DNA from: Geobacteraceae bacterium
GTDB taxonomy: Bacteria > Desulfobacterota > Desulfuromonadia > Geobacterales > Geobacteraceae
DNA: 64,000 nucleotides
Direction: 5' to 3'
Assembly (NCBI GenBank): GCA_029975275.1
Contig: JARKPN010000082.1
Span: 62,001 to 126,000 of the forward strand
Below the pieces are notes generated by a model, which was not told the origin of the DNA, ran no database searches, and worked only from the letters and a program-made list of their open reading frames with translations. Numbering within the stretch: the stretch's first letter is position 1; each line of letters opens with the position of its first letter. This document shows, in pieces, positions 17,470 through 25,835 of this stretch. A program made the position numbers and the translations under genes.

Positions 17470-18639
17470 TTAACCCCGGCATTCCTCCCCGGCCGCCAGG
17501 TACCGGGCAAGGATCTTCCGCCTGAAGAAATTCCGTACCCTTTTCGGAAGACCACGGAGCTTTTTTCGATATACGCCGTTCAGACAGTCCTCCAGTGCTT
17601 CAACCAGTTCCGGATGCTTGCCTGTTCTCTTCAATGCCTCGATATTCTCGTCAAAAACCGCCTTCGTATGCACGTCGCCCAGCTTGATGTACAGGCGGGA
17701 GATATACTCGGGATTGACCGTTTCCTTGGTCAGAAAGGCCGTGCACCGGTCCAGGGCGCCCGCAATCTTAAGGTGAATCATGGTCCTTACGCATTTCTCG
17801 CACCGGCCACAGTTCGGCAGGGCTCCGAAACAGACTCTGAGGGAGTTCATGACCACGTCGTTCTGCGATACTTCAGCCGCTTTCCTGACACGGGTCGCTT
17901 CGGCCCCGTGATGCACGAATGTCAGCGATTCGGTGCTCCAGTGCGGATCCATGAGGGGGGTGCTGCCCCACGGCAGGGGCACGTCATAGGTGTGACTGCT
18001 CGCAATGTAGATCTTGTGAAAATGTTTCGCCAATAACAGACCGACGCTCGCCAACCCGGCGCCGTGGTTGTGATCGCCCCAGATGCCGTGGTTGTCCATG
18101 AGGTCCCTCAGGTTGGTCCTGACCTCGACCAGGGGCTTGCCGATCCTTTCGGAAACCCGCCTCAGATGTTCCACGTGGGCTTCAGTGATTTGCTCGTTCC
18201 CCTTCCGATGGTCGTAGAAACCATCCACAAAGATGAGGTGGGTTATCTCATCGAAGTTTTGCACCAGGGTATAGGAGGAATCGAGCCCCGCCGTAAAGAA
18301 GCAGGCGACTCCCTTCTTTCCGGAGTCGTCACGGCATGTAAGCTCGGCAGAAACGTTGACAACCGTGTACTCCTTGTACCAGGTGCTGAATATGTTCTGG
18401 ATCGTTCCGCTGCCGGTCAGCAGCTTGTCCGATACGGCCCCCTGGATGACGACGTCCCTTTTCAACTTCATCGAGGGGAAGAGCACTACCGGCAAGGCAG
18501 CGTTCAGGTTCCCGGGACAAAGCTCGACATTCGACTCGAACCAGATGTCCCGGCGTAAATCATCCACAGCCACGGAAAACCGATAGACGTAACTGTCCCC
18601 CTCCCGGATGCACCGGGGGTGCTCCACCACAACGCTCAT
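17470..18639 (-). CDS. QueC-like PP-loop protein of unknown function
   Basis: A 389-residue protein I cannot name. Residues about 112-124 (VACFFTAGLDSSYTL) resemble the PP-loop S-G-G-x-D-S of N-type ATP pyrophosphatases. Near residue 265-280 CFGALPNCGRCEKC gives C-x6-C-x2-C-x2-C, close to the zinc site of QueC (C-x8-C-x2-C-x2-C). The first 100 residues are a beta-rich region without recognised motifs. No other queuosine gene is nearby; the neighbours are a pyruvyl transferase and glycosyltransferases. An ATP-dependent amide- or nitrile-forming step on a sugar is possible but unproven. Confidence 0.65.
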   Translation of the reverse strand: MSVVVEHPRCIREGDSYVYRFSVAVDDLRRDIWFESNVELCPGNLNAALPVVLFPSMKLKRDVVIQGAVSDKLLTGSGTIQNIFSTWYKEYTVVNVSAELTCRDDSGKKGVACFFTAGLDSSYTLVQNFDEITHLIFVDGFYDHRKGNEQITEAHVEHLRRVSERIGKPLVEVRTNLRDLMDNHGIWGDHNHGAGLASVGLLLAKHFHKIYIASSHTYDVPLPWGSTPLMDPHWSTESLTFVHHGAEATRVRKAAEVSQNDVVMNSLRVCFGALPNCGRCEKCVRTMIHLKIAGALDRCTAFLTKETVNPEYISRLYIKLGDVHTKAVFDENIEALKRTGKHPELVEALEDCLNGVYRKKLRGLPKRVRNFFRRKILARYLAAGEECRG

Positions 18640-18797
18640 CCCTTCCTCCCGATTTCATCCCGGAGCAAGCCACCGGGATGCCATAAAATACATATCAAAT
18701 GCCGCGGATCAGGAGAGCGCGCCCCAGAAACGTTCGGGAGGCTATGGAACTCCTTTGGTCGCGGCCGCCTATGAAAAGGCACTATCAAAAGAAACCA

Positions 18798-19769
18798 CTA
18801 CTTCCGGCTCAATGCAACTGCTTTTTTTATCAGATTTACCAGCTTCTGAAAAGGGTTATAAAGCTTGTAGAACGGGAACAGCAGATAGAATTCCCATGGT
18901 CGATAGCGGAATGCTATCTTCTGCCGGACGAGATCCCGGTCGATCCTGTTCTGTCGCGCCTTCTTCCATATCTTGTAAAACTGGTTGTAGACCAGGAACC
19001 TTTTGTGCAGCCCGCTGCAGCGGACATAGTCATTGAACAGGTAATCATCAAACAGGTGAGAGAGATCGTTGATATACGCCAGAGAGAGGATATTCTTCGC
19101 TGTCTGCTGCTCCACGTGGATCCGGAACGACGAATACGGCCTTTCCAGGTGGGCGTAGTCCCCTTGCTCCAGCAGGTGAAACCACATCTCCAGGTCCACC
19201 AGTTGCCGGTAGCGGGGATTGAAGCCGCGGCCCGCCTGGTTTTTCCGGAACATGACCACCGATGGTTCGCCGATCAGGTTCTGGTTTCTCTGGTCGCACA
19301 GGCAGCGGCTGATCAGCGCGGTCCCGGGGATGACCTCGCCCGCCGGGAGGTACGACAGGCTCTTCACGACCCGGGAACCGTCGTCCATGATGTTTCGGGG
19401 GGAGCCGACCAGCGAGATGCCCGGCCTGGCATCGAGGACGGCGACCATCCTGCCCAGTGCGTCCCGGCCCGCCAGCGAATCGTCGCCGAACAGGAACTTT
19501 ACGTACTCCCCCCGCGCCCGGTCTAGGCAGAGGTTCCAGTTGTCCACCATCCCCAGGTTCCTTTGGTTGACCGAGAAGACCACCCTGGGGTCGGCGGCGC
19601 AGTAGCGTCTCACTACCTCGCCGGTGTCGTCATTGGAGCAGTCGTCGATAATCAACAGCTCGAAGTCGGTAAAATCCTGGGCAAGGACCGACTCGATGGC
19701 CTCGGGGAGATAGCGGGCATAGTTGTAGGTGGGCATGCAGACGCTTACCCGTGGGGCTGCCGCACTCAT
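18798..19769 (-). CDS. Family 2 glycosyltransferase (paralogue 2 of 3)
   Basis: A 323-residue GT2 enzyme. PRVSVCMPTYNYARYLPEAI opens the GT-A fold, [14 protein letters not shown] is the nucleotide site (about residues 34-47) and FGDDSLAGRDALGRM carries the acid pair (about 92-106). [21 protein letters not shown] and a C-terminal LLFPFYKLYNPFQKL tail are shared with the paralogues at 15185-16147 and 19816-20790. A 158-base gap separates it from the PP-loop gene downstream; I see no gene or clear signal in that gap. Confidence 0.88.
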   Translation of the reverse strand: MSAAAPRVSVCMPTYNYARYLPEAIESVLAQDFTDFELLIIDDCSNDDTGEVVRRYCAADPRVVFSVNQRNLGMVDNWNLCLDRARGEYVKFLFGDDSLAGRDALGRMVAVLDARPGISLVGSPRNIMDDGSRVVKSLSYLPAGEVIPGTALISRCLCDQRNQNLIGEPSVVMFRKNQAGRGFNPRYRQLVDLEMWFHLLEQGDYAHLERPYSSFRIHVEQQTAKNILSLAYINDLSHLFDDYLFNDYVRCSGLHKRFLVYNQFYKIWKKARQNRIDRDLVRQKIAFRYRPWEFYLLFPFYKLYNPFQKLVNLIKKAVALSRK

Positions 19770-19815
19770 ACAAGGCCTCCCGCCGGGTTGCGGGACGGAT
19801 ATCCGGGTTTCTCGC

Positions 19816-20790
19816 TCATCTCCATCGCGTCTGGGTCAACCTCCAGAACAGGGCACGGGTCAGGCTCGCCCGCAGCTTGAAGAGGGGGTTGCAGAGCCTG
19901 TAGGCGGGGAGCAGGGACAGGAACCGCCCCACGTCACGGCCCCTGCCGATCCGTTCGATTGCGGTCTGGCGGTCGATGAGTCCCTGCCGGTGGAGCTTCC
20001 AGATCCGGTATCCCTGGCTGTAGCCGAGATACCAGAGCGTGAACGGTCCGAAACCGTTGTAGGGTTTGCCGGCAAAGTCCCGCAGCAGGTGGATGGACTC
20101 GTCGATGTGGAGCATGCGCCGCATGTTGACCTTGGTCTGTTGTCCGGGGTGGTCCCGGAAGGAGGCCAGGGGCTCGCCCAGGTAGGCGAACTTCCCCTGC
20201 TCCAGCAGGTGAAACCACATCTCCAGGTCCACCAGTTGGGAATAGCCGGGATGGAAGCCGCGCAGGGCCTGGGATTTCCGGAACATGACCACCGACGGTT
20301 CCCCGATCAGGTTGCGGGCTTCGAACAGGCAGCGGCGGATGACCCGGGCTCCCGCCGAAACCGTCCCGTCGTTGAAGTGGGAGGCGACCCGCTTGATCCG
20401 CGAGTGCTCGTCGATGATGTTGCGGGCCGACACCACCAGCGATACCTCCGGGTCCCGGTCCAGGACCGCGGCCATCTTTTCCAGGCAGGCCGGCGAGGCG
20501 AACAGATCGTCGGCAAACAGGTAGTGGATGTACTCGCCTTTTGCCAGTTCGATGCAGCGGTTCCAGTTGGCGACCATGCCCAGGTTGCCCTCGTTGCGCA
20601 GGAAGACGATCCTCGGGTCACTTTCCGCGTAGCGGGCAATGATCTCGCAGCTGGCATCGGTGGAGCAGTCGTCGATGATCAGCAGCTCGAAATCGGCGTA
20701 CCCCTGTTCGAGCACCGATTGGATTGCATCCCCGAGAAAGGGGGCGCAGTTGTAGGAGGGGATGCAGACGCTGACCTTGGGGTTGCTCAT
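19816..20790 (-). CDS. Family 2 glycosyltransferase (paralogue 3 of 3)
   Basis: A 324-residue GT2 enzyme beginning MSNPKVSVCIPSYNCAPFLG, with [14 protein letters not shown] (about residues 33-46) and the DD motif in LFADDLFASP. It ends in the LLPAYRLCNPLFKLRA tail shared with its paralogues. The frame is open far upstream, but the true start is the ATG at 20790: it overlaps the preceding GT2 stop in an ATGA arrangement, and residues before it are an out-of-frame reading of the two upstream genes. Confidence 0.9.
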   Translation of the reverse strand: MSNPKVSVCIPSYNCAPFLGDAIQSVLEQGYADFELLIIDDCSTDASCEIIARYAESDPRIVFLRNEGNLGMVANWNRCIELAKGEYIHYLFADDLFASPACLEKMAAVLDRDPEVSLVVSARNIIDEHSRIKRVASHFNDGTVSAGARVIRRCLFEARNLIGEPSVVMFRKSQALRGFHPGYSQLVDLEMWFHLLEQGKFAYLGEPLASFRDHPGQQTKVNMRRMLHIDESIHLLRDFAGKPYNGFGPFTLWYLGYSQGYRIWKLHRQGLIDRQTAIERIGRGRDVGRFLSLLPAYRLCNPLFKLRASLTRALFWRLTQTRWR

Positions 20791-21731
20791 GATGGTTCTC
20801 CGGAGGTTCTTCGCAGGATCTCCCGGTCTCCCAGGGTCTGCAGGGATCCGGCGGCACGGCGCCGGGCCATGACCGGGCCGATCCGCCGCAGTGCGCCCCA
20901 GAATGCCCGGTAATAGGGGAAATCGAGCCACAGGAAACTGACCGACAGGCGCAGTGCGGTGTGCAGCAGGTTCATGGCCGCCAGGCCGGGATCGGTCAGG
21001 TTCAGCCAGTGGAACAGGAACCGGTTGCGGAAGTAGACCGTCCGCTTCGGCCTCCTGCCGGCCCGGCCGATGGTGGCGCTGTTGTAGTGATGCACCGTGG
21101 CGCCCGGTTCGTACAGGCTCCGCCATCCCCGTTTCCAGGCCCGATAGCAGATATCCACGTCTTCGAACAGGTAGGGGGTGAACAGTTCCTCGTACCCGCC
21201 CAGGGCCCGGAACTTGTCCATGTCGTAAGCCACGCAGGCCCCGATGGCGTAGAGGTTCTCCCTGACCCCGGTCCGTGTTTCCAAGGGGGCGAATCCGCCC
21301 TTGATGAACCCCTTGCCGTACAGTCCGGACACGATCCCCTGGTTCTTCCCTTCCCGCTCGGCCAGTATGTTCGGGGTGACGGCAAATACGCTCGGGTCGG
21401 CGAAGTGCCGCAGCACCGGCCCCACCAGATCCGCCTCCGCCCGCACGTCGGTATTGACGCAGAAGGCCACGGGAAAGCGCACCGCGGCCATCCCCCGGTT
21501 GCAGGTGCGTGCAAAGCCCAGGTTGGCGTCGTTCACCAGGGTCCGCACCGTCGGGAACAGCCGGCCCACCAGGGGAACGCTGCCGTCGTTGCTGCAGTCG
21601 TCCACCACCATGATCTCGTAGGGGCCGCCCCACGCCTCCATGGCCCGGATGATCGACGGCAGGTTTTCCTCCAGCAGCCGGGCACCGTTGTAGTTGGGCA
21701 TGACGACGCTGACGCCGTTCACATCGGTCAT
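20787..21731 (-). CDS. Family 2 glycosyltransferase, rhamnosyltransferase-like
   Basis: A 314-residue GT2 enzyme. GVSVVMPNYNGARLLEENLP (about residues 6-25), EIMVVDDCSNDGS (about 38-50), FCVNTDVRAEADLV (about 91-104) and FTPYLFEDVDICYRAWKRGW (about 186-205) place it with WbbL-type rhamnosyl or N-acetylglucosaminyl transferases. Its C-terminus has hydrophobic stretches that may contact the membrane. It overlaps its neighbours on both sides by four bases, so the set 24506-19816 is translationally coupled. Confidence 0.88.
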   Translation of the reverse strand: MTDVNGVSVVMPNYNGARLLEENLPSIIRAMEAWGGPYEIMVVDDCSNDGSVPLVGRLFPTVRTLVNDANLGFARTCNRGMAAVRFPVAFCVNTDVRAEADLVGPVLRHFADPSVFAVTPNILAEREGKNQGIVSGLYGKGFIKGGFAPLETRTGVRENLYAIGACVAYDMDKFRALGGYEELFTPYLFEDVDICYRAWKRGWRSLYEPGATVHHYNSATIGRAGRRPKRTVYFRNRFLFHWLNLTDPGLAAMNLLHTALRLSVSFLWLDFPYYRAFWGALRRIGPVMARRRAAGSLQTLGDREILRRTSGEPS

Positions 21732-22834
21732 TCACTCCCCTCCAGGAGGCTTCGGTAGAACTCCAGGTACCTGGCCCCCATGGCCCTGAGGGAGTACCTC
21801 TCCGCCACCAGCCGGTAGCCGCGCCTGCCCATGGCGAAGCGCCGGTCGTGGTCGCGCAGCAGCCCGGCCACCGTTGCCGCGAATTCCCCGGGGCCGCCGT
21901 CCACCAGCAGACCCGCGTCCTCCCCCTCCAGGATGTCCACCAGCCCCCCTTCGTTGAAGGCCACCAGCGGCGTCCCGGCCGCCAGGCTCTCCAGGTGCGC
22001 GATGCCGTACCCCTCGTTCCGATGGGTGCTGACCGAGAGGTCGAAATCGTAAAACACCTCGGGAATTCGTTCCCTCGGAATCCTGCCGGTGAAGATGAAA
22101 CTGGCCTCCAGGCCGAGCCGCCGGATCCTGTCAAGCACCGGCCCGACCAGCCCCTGGTCGCTGTTGTCCCCCACGAAAGCCACCTTCAGTCCCGGAAACT
22201 CTTCCCTGAGGAACGGCACCGCCTCCACCAGCTCGACCTGGTTCTTCCAGAACTCACCCAGCATGCCGATGAGGGGGAATGACTCTCCGCGGAAGAAGAG
22301 ACGCTCCCGGCCGGGCTTGAATTTTTCCTCTGTCGGAGGAGCGGGCAGAGCTATCCCGTGGTAGAGAATCACCGATTTATCGGCGGCAGCGGGGTTTGCG
22401 GCGCAGAGTTTGTCGCGCACGTGCCGGGAGATGCATACAACCGCGTCGGCAGTGGAAAGGAGCGGCTGTTTCCTGGCGGTCCCGATATGGTAGTTGACGA
22501 TGAATTTCCCTTCGCCGCCGAAGGGAAAGGCGGCTTTCCAGGCCAGGGCGCTGAGCAGCAGGTCGTGCTCCCGGTTCACGGAAACGATATCGAACCGTTC
22601 ACGCCGCAGCAGGCGCACCAGCCTGCAGAAGGCAATTACGTCGTTCAGCGGGCCGTGGCCCGGCAGGGGGTGCACCGGCAGGCCGGTCTCCCTGAAACGG
22701 AGGTCGGATTTGGACCCGGCCCTTACCAGAAACCGGACCTCTGCCCCGTTGCCGGTCAGCTCGGCCGCCAGGTCCTTCAGGTGCTCCTGTCCGCCGCTCC
22801 ATCCCTTGTCGTTGTTGATCAGGAGGACCTTCAT
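21728..22834 (-). CDS. Family 4 glycosyltransferase
   Basis: A 368-residue GT-B enzyme. The N-terminal loop is LLINNDKGWSGGQEHLKDL (about residues 4-22). The C-terminal donor site is STHRNEGYGIAHLESLAAGT (about 277-296, the E-x7-E motif), followed by LVAFNEGGLVDIL. Family GT4 enzymes use nucleotide-activated sugars with retention of configuration. It probably acts in core oligosaccharide or surface glycan assembly, sharing four-base overlaps with the adjacent GT2 genes. Confidence 0.9.
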   Translation of the reverse strand: MKVLLINNDKGWSGGQEHLKDLAAELTGNGAEVRFLVRAGSKSDLRFRETGLPVHPLPGHGPLNDVIAFCRLVRLLRRERFDIVSVNREHDLLLSALAWKAAFPFGGEGKFIVNYHIGTARKQPLLSTADAVVCISRHVRDKLCAANPAAADKSVILYHGIALPAPPTEEKFKPGRERLFFRGESFPLIGMLGEFWKNQVELVEAVPFLREEFPGLKVAFVGDNSDQGLVGPVLDRIRRLGLEASFIFTGRIPRERIPEVFYDFDLSVSTHRNEGYGIAHLESLAAGTPLVAFNEGGLVDILEGEDAGLLVDGGPGEFAATVAGLLRDHDRRFAMGRRGYRLVAERYSLRAMGARYLEFYRSLLEGSE

Positions 22835-23697
22835 TCCCGCGTTCCCCGGAGGGCCTCGCCGGGTGCCTCGGTGCCCCTGACGATACCGTTGATGCAGCGG
22901 ACTTCCTTCAGCGCTATTCTGCGCCGCAGGATCTCCCGGTTACTGACAAACTCCTCGTTGGCGAAGCTCCAGGTGGAGCGGTGCCAGAGGTGGAAGACCA
23001 CCGCAAGGGCGCGCACCGACCTGATCCGGCCCCCGGAATTCAGGACCCGGATGCCGAGATCGTTGTCCTCGATGGAGCCGTCCAGGAAATCCTCGTCGCA
23101 GCCGTTGATGGCGTAGAACAGGTCCCGGTGCACGCTGAAGTTGCATCCCCAGACGCCGTCGTCGCTGATGGCGTCACGGTGCAGGAGCCTGCGCAGCGAC
23201 CGGTTCGTGATCCGGAGCGCCTCTTCGGCCTTGCGGGTATCCGAAAACAGCGAGTCGAGCACCAGCCGCACGGAGATGGCGGTCAGGGGACGGCCCGATT
23301 GCAGGACGCGTTCCGAAAGCCTCCTCCCCAGGTCCACCCGCTTGCCGCTGGCTATGACTCCGGGCCCGGCGCTCAGCAGGTGGGAGCGGACGAATTCCCT
23401 GTGGGCCATGCAGTCACCGTCGATGAACACCAGGAAATCCCCGCCGGATTGCCTGACCGTCTCGTTCAGTATCCTGGGCTTACGGAATCCGTCGTCCTCC
23501 TGCCAGACGTGCCGCAGCTCGAAGCGGCACTCTGCGGACCGGGCGAACTCCGCCACGGTCGCGGCGGTCTCCGGGCCGCTGCCGTCATCGGCCACCAGCA
23601 CCTCGTCCGGCAGCCTGGTCTGGCCGGAGAGGCTCAGCAGGCAGAGCCGGAGCGCCGCGGGCCGGTTATAGGTGGGGACGATTACCGAGACCTTCAC
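22831..23697 (-). CDS. Family 2 glycosyltransferase
   Basis: A 288-residue GT2 enzyme. KVSVIVPTYNRPAALRLCLL (about residues 2-21), DEVLVADDGSGPETA (about 32-46), the acceptor-loop DDGFRKPRILN (about 69-79) and FLVFIDGDCMAHREFV (about 89-104) are typical of the subgroup with a C-terminal galactosyltransferase-like helper; the later GCDEDFLDGSIEDNDLGIRV segment carries the ED motif. It is coupled to its neighbours by ATGA-type overlaps. Donor and linkage are not predictable from sequence alone. Confidence 0.88.
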   Translation of the reverse strand: MKVSVIVPTYNRPAALRLCLLSLSGQTRLPDEVLVADDGSGPETAATVAEFARSAECRFELRHVWQEDDGFRKPRILNETVRQSGGDFLVFIDGDCMAHREFVRSHLLSAGPGVIASGKRVDLGRRLSERVLQSGRPLTAISVRLVLDSLFSDTRKAEEALRITNRSLRRLLHRDAISDDGVWGCNFSVHRDLFYAINGCDEDFLDGSIEDNDLGIRVLNSGGRIRSVRALAVVFHLWHRSTWSFANEEFVSNREILRRRIALKEVRCINGIVRGTEAPGEALRGTRE

Positions 23698-24506
23698 CGG
23701 GCTCCCCCGTCCTCCCCCTGCCCGGGGAAGCGCATCAGCCGGCGCTGCATTTCGTAAAGCTTCAGGTACTTGAGGAACACCCCGTAGGCCTCCATGACCG
23801 AGATGACGTATCCGGGGAGCCCGTCCAGGACACCGCGGCGGATCAGGTAGCGATCGAAAAAGGTGAGCAGCGGCCGCAGGGTGAAGTGCATCAGGGTCGA
23901 ACGGCGTCCGGTCCTGAAGTGGTCACGGGCCGTGCGTGTGGCGTACCGGTTCTTGGTCTCGGCAAAGTGGTCGATGTCGCGGTAGATGTAGTGGTACAGG
24001 TCGTTTTTCAGGCTCGCCAGGGTGCCGGGGACCTGGATCTTGTCGTGTGGCTCGTATCCCCCCCACCAGCAGCGGTCCTTGCGGAACAGCCGGATGTTCC
24101 GGTCCGGGTACCATCCCGAATGGTTAATCCATCGCTGCATGAAAAAATGGCGCCGCGGCATGTCGAAGGCGTCATGGGGCGTATGCTGCAGGTCCAGCGC
24201 CAGGATCTCGTCGCGGAGCGCCGGAGAGACCCGCTCGTCGGCGTCGATGCTGAAGACCCAGGTGTTCTCGGTCTGGTCGGTGGCGAACTGGCTCTGCCCC
24301 ACGTGGCCGGGCCACTCGTGGAGGATCACCCGGTCGGTGAGCTCATTGGCGATCTCGACGGTCCGGTCGGTGCTGAACGCGTCGACCACGATGGTCTCGT
24401 CCGCCCAGGAGACGCTCTCCAGACATTCCCGGATATTCAGCTCCTCGTTGAAGGTCCGCACTATCGCGGATATCCTGGTCTTCCCGTTTTTTTCCGTTTC
24501 CATCAT
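23694..24506 (-). CDS. Family 2 glycosyltransferase, WaaE/KdtX-like
   Basis: A 270-residue GT2 enzyme of the WaaE-like group. ISAIVRTFNEELNIRECLES (about residues 12-31) and DETIVVDAFSTDRTVEIA (about 36-53) are followed by VFSIDADERVSPALRDEIL (about 84-102) and a WYPDRNIRLFRKDRCWWGGYEPHD segment (about 132-155), both characteristic of LPS inner-core beta-1,4-glucosyltransferases and relatives. It is first of the coupled GT run. The 117 bases upstream contain AT-rich sequence near the start that could hold a promoter, but I cannot define -35/-10 boxes. Confidence 0.87.
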   Translation of the reverse strand: MMETEKNGKTRISAIVRTFNEELNIRECLESVSWADETIVVDAFSTDRTVEIANELTDRVILHEWPGHVGQSQFATDQTENTWVFSIDADERVSPALRDEILALDLQHTPHDAFDMPRRHFFMQRWINHSGWYPDRNIRLFRKDRCWWGGYEPHDKIQVPGTLASLKNDLYHYIYRDIDHFAETKNRYATRTARDHFRTGRRSTLMHFTLRPLLTFFDRYLIRRGVLDGLPGYVISVMEAYGVFLKYLKLYEMQRRLMRFPGQGEDGGAR

Positions 24507-24623
24507 TTCATCCTTTAATACGATACGGATTCAAAATAGTTACATTCAGGGCGATGAAAAACGCCGGCAACAGTGGACGCGACTCGGAGAAAGCCTCCTC
24601 GCATCCGTCGACGCTCGGGCGGT

Positions 24624-25679
24624 TTATTCGAACCGCGTCTCCGTAAATATCTTCCGGGAGGCCTTCCAGCTCCAATGGGTGTCATCGGGATAGAAGACGT
24701 CCTTTTCCCCCCGCTCCAGTTCCTCCAGGAGCAGTTTCTTGGTATCAATCAGGACGTACCGTTTCGGCAGTTTCCTGAGCTCCTCGAAGAACGTGCTTTC
24801 CGGGTAGGGATTGTCGACGATGAACCTGCTGTAGAGACTGTATTTGTCCACGCTCGGCATGAAGTAGAGCCTGATCCCTTTTTCCCGCAGCCGGTCGGCC
24901 AGGGTATTGAGGTTGGCGTTCACCAGGGCCACGGTCTTCGGGTTGGAAAGCGTGACATTCCGCATGTCGTCCCGGTAGAACAGCAGCCTGCGGCCGTTTT
25001 CCACGCTGAAAAGGGGGCGGTCCAGCTCACGCACATAGGTCTTGCCGCCGTACGCGTTATCAGAAAACCTATAGAGAAGGCTGTACCAGAGAAACTTGAA
25101 ATTTCCCTCGTTGATGAAGAAAATCTTGACCGGCGGAATGGTATTGTATCCCATCCGTTTCATACCGGCCAGTTGCTCCGGGGCAAGGTTCCGGCTGAAG
25201 TCTATGGGGTTGGCCAGTTGAGCGACACAAAATTTTTCCGACACGCCCAGGATGAGATATTTCGGCCGGATCCTGTCGAGCTGGCCGTTATTGTTGAGCA
25301 CCACTGTCAGGGCCATGGGGTCCAGGGTCTGGTAGGGCTCGATGTTGAGCACCGTGCAGCGGTTGATAGATGCTATGTAATCCTGGTAGAAGCGGTTTTT
25401 TCCGCCGCCGCCCCCGTTGGAGAAGGAGTCGCCGATGGTCAGGACCCTGACCGGCTGGCCCTGGTATTCGTCCTCCTCCAGGTGGCGGATCGGCAGGTCA
25501 ACCTGGTTCTTGCGCAGGAACTTGGAGCCCGGGAGGTATCCCATACGGGCCAGATCGCCGCCGTTGGAGTTGGCTGCCAGGATGCTCTCGGTCCAGCATT
25601 TCCACAGTACGCCATTGACGGCGATAAACGCCAGCAGGACCGCCAGCACGCGCCATGAGTATTTCTTGTATTCGTTCAT
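24624..25679 (-). CDS. Membrane-anchored SGNH-type acyltransferase-like protein (paralogue A)
   Basis: A 351-residue protein with one N-terminal transmembrane helix (about residues 9-27). The catalytic serine motif TIGDSFSNGG (Ser85) and a C-terminal DDTHWSW (Asp332/333, His335) supply a Ser-Asp-His set like that of DltD and AlgX/AlgJ. The motif order is Ser first and Asp-His last, as in DltD and opposite to AlgX. It is closely related to the next gene (shared FKF-LYRFSDN, IVDNPYPE and TKK/TKA-I-L-L segments). It probably transfers acyl groups to a glycan in the periplasm, working with the MBOAT at 26924-28396. Confidence 0.75.
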   Translation of the reverse strand: MNEYKKYSWRVLAVLLAFIAVNGVLWKCWTESILAANSNGGDLARMGYLPGSKFLRKNQVDLPIRHLEEDEYQGQPVRVLTIGDSFSNGGGGGKNRFYQDYIASINRCTVLNIEPYQTLDPMALTVVLNNNGQLDRIRPKYLILGVSEKFCVAQLANPIDFSRNLAPEQLAGMKRMGYNTIPPVKIFFINEGNFKFLWYSLLYRFSDNAYGGKTYVRELDRPLFSVENGRRLLFYRDDMRNVTLSNPKTVALVNANLNTLADRLREKGIRLYFMPSVDKYSLYSRFIVDNPYPESTFFEELRKLPKRYVLIDTKKLLLEELERGEKDVFYPDDTHWSWKASRKIFTETRFE

Positions 25680-25835
25680 ATATTTACTATCTTAGTTGCG
25701 ATCTCTCGGAACGTTATTTACGGACAAACCCTTAGTAGCCCGTAAGGATTTTACACAGGGCGGACGGTCTTTTCCGCCCACCGATCCGGCAGGCAAACGA
25801 TTAATAGGGTTTGCCCACCCTGCCGACCGGCCGGC

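Noticed and set aside
19816-22134. A 772-codon frame that looks like a long N-terminal extension of a glycosyltransferase
   Set aside because: Only the part from 20790 encodes GT2 motifs. The upstream part reads the coupled GT2 and GT4 genes out of frame, and an ATGA overlap marks the true start.
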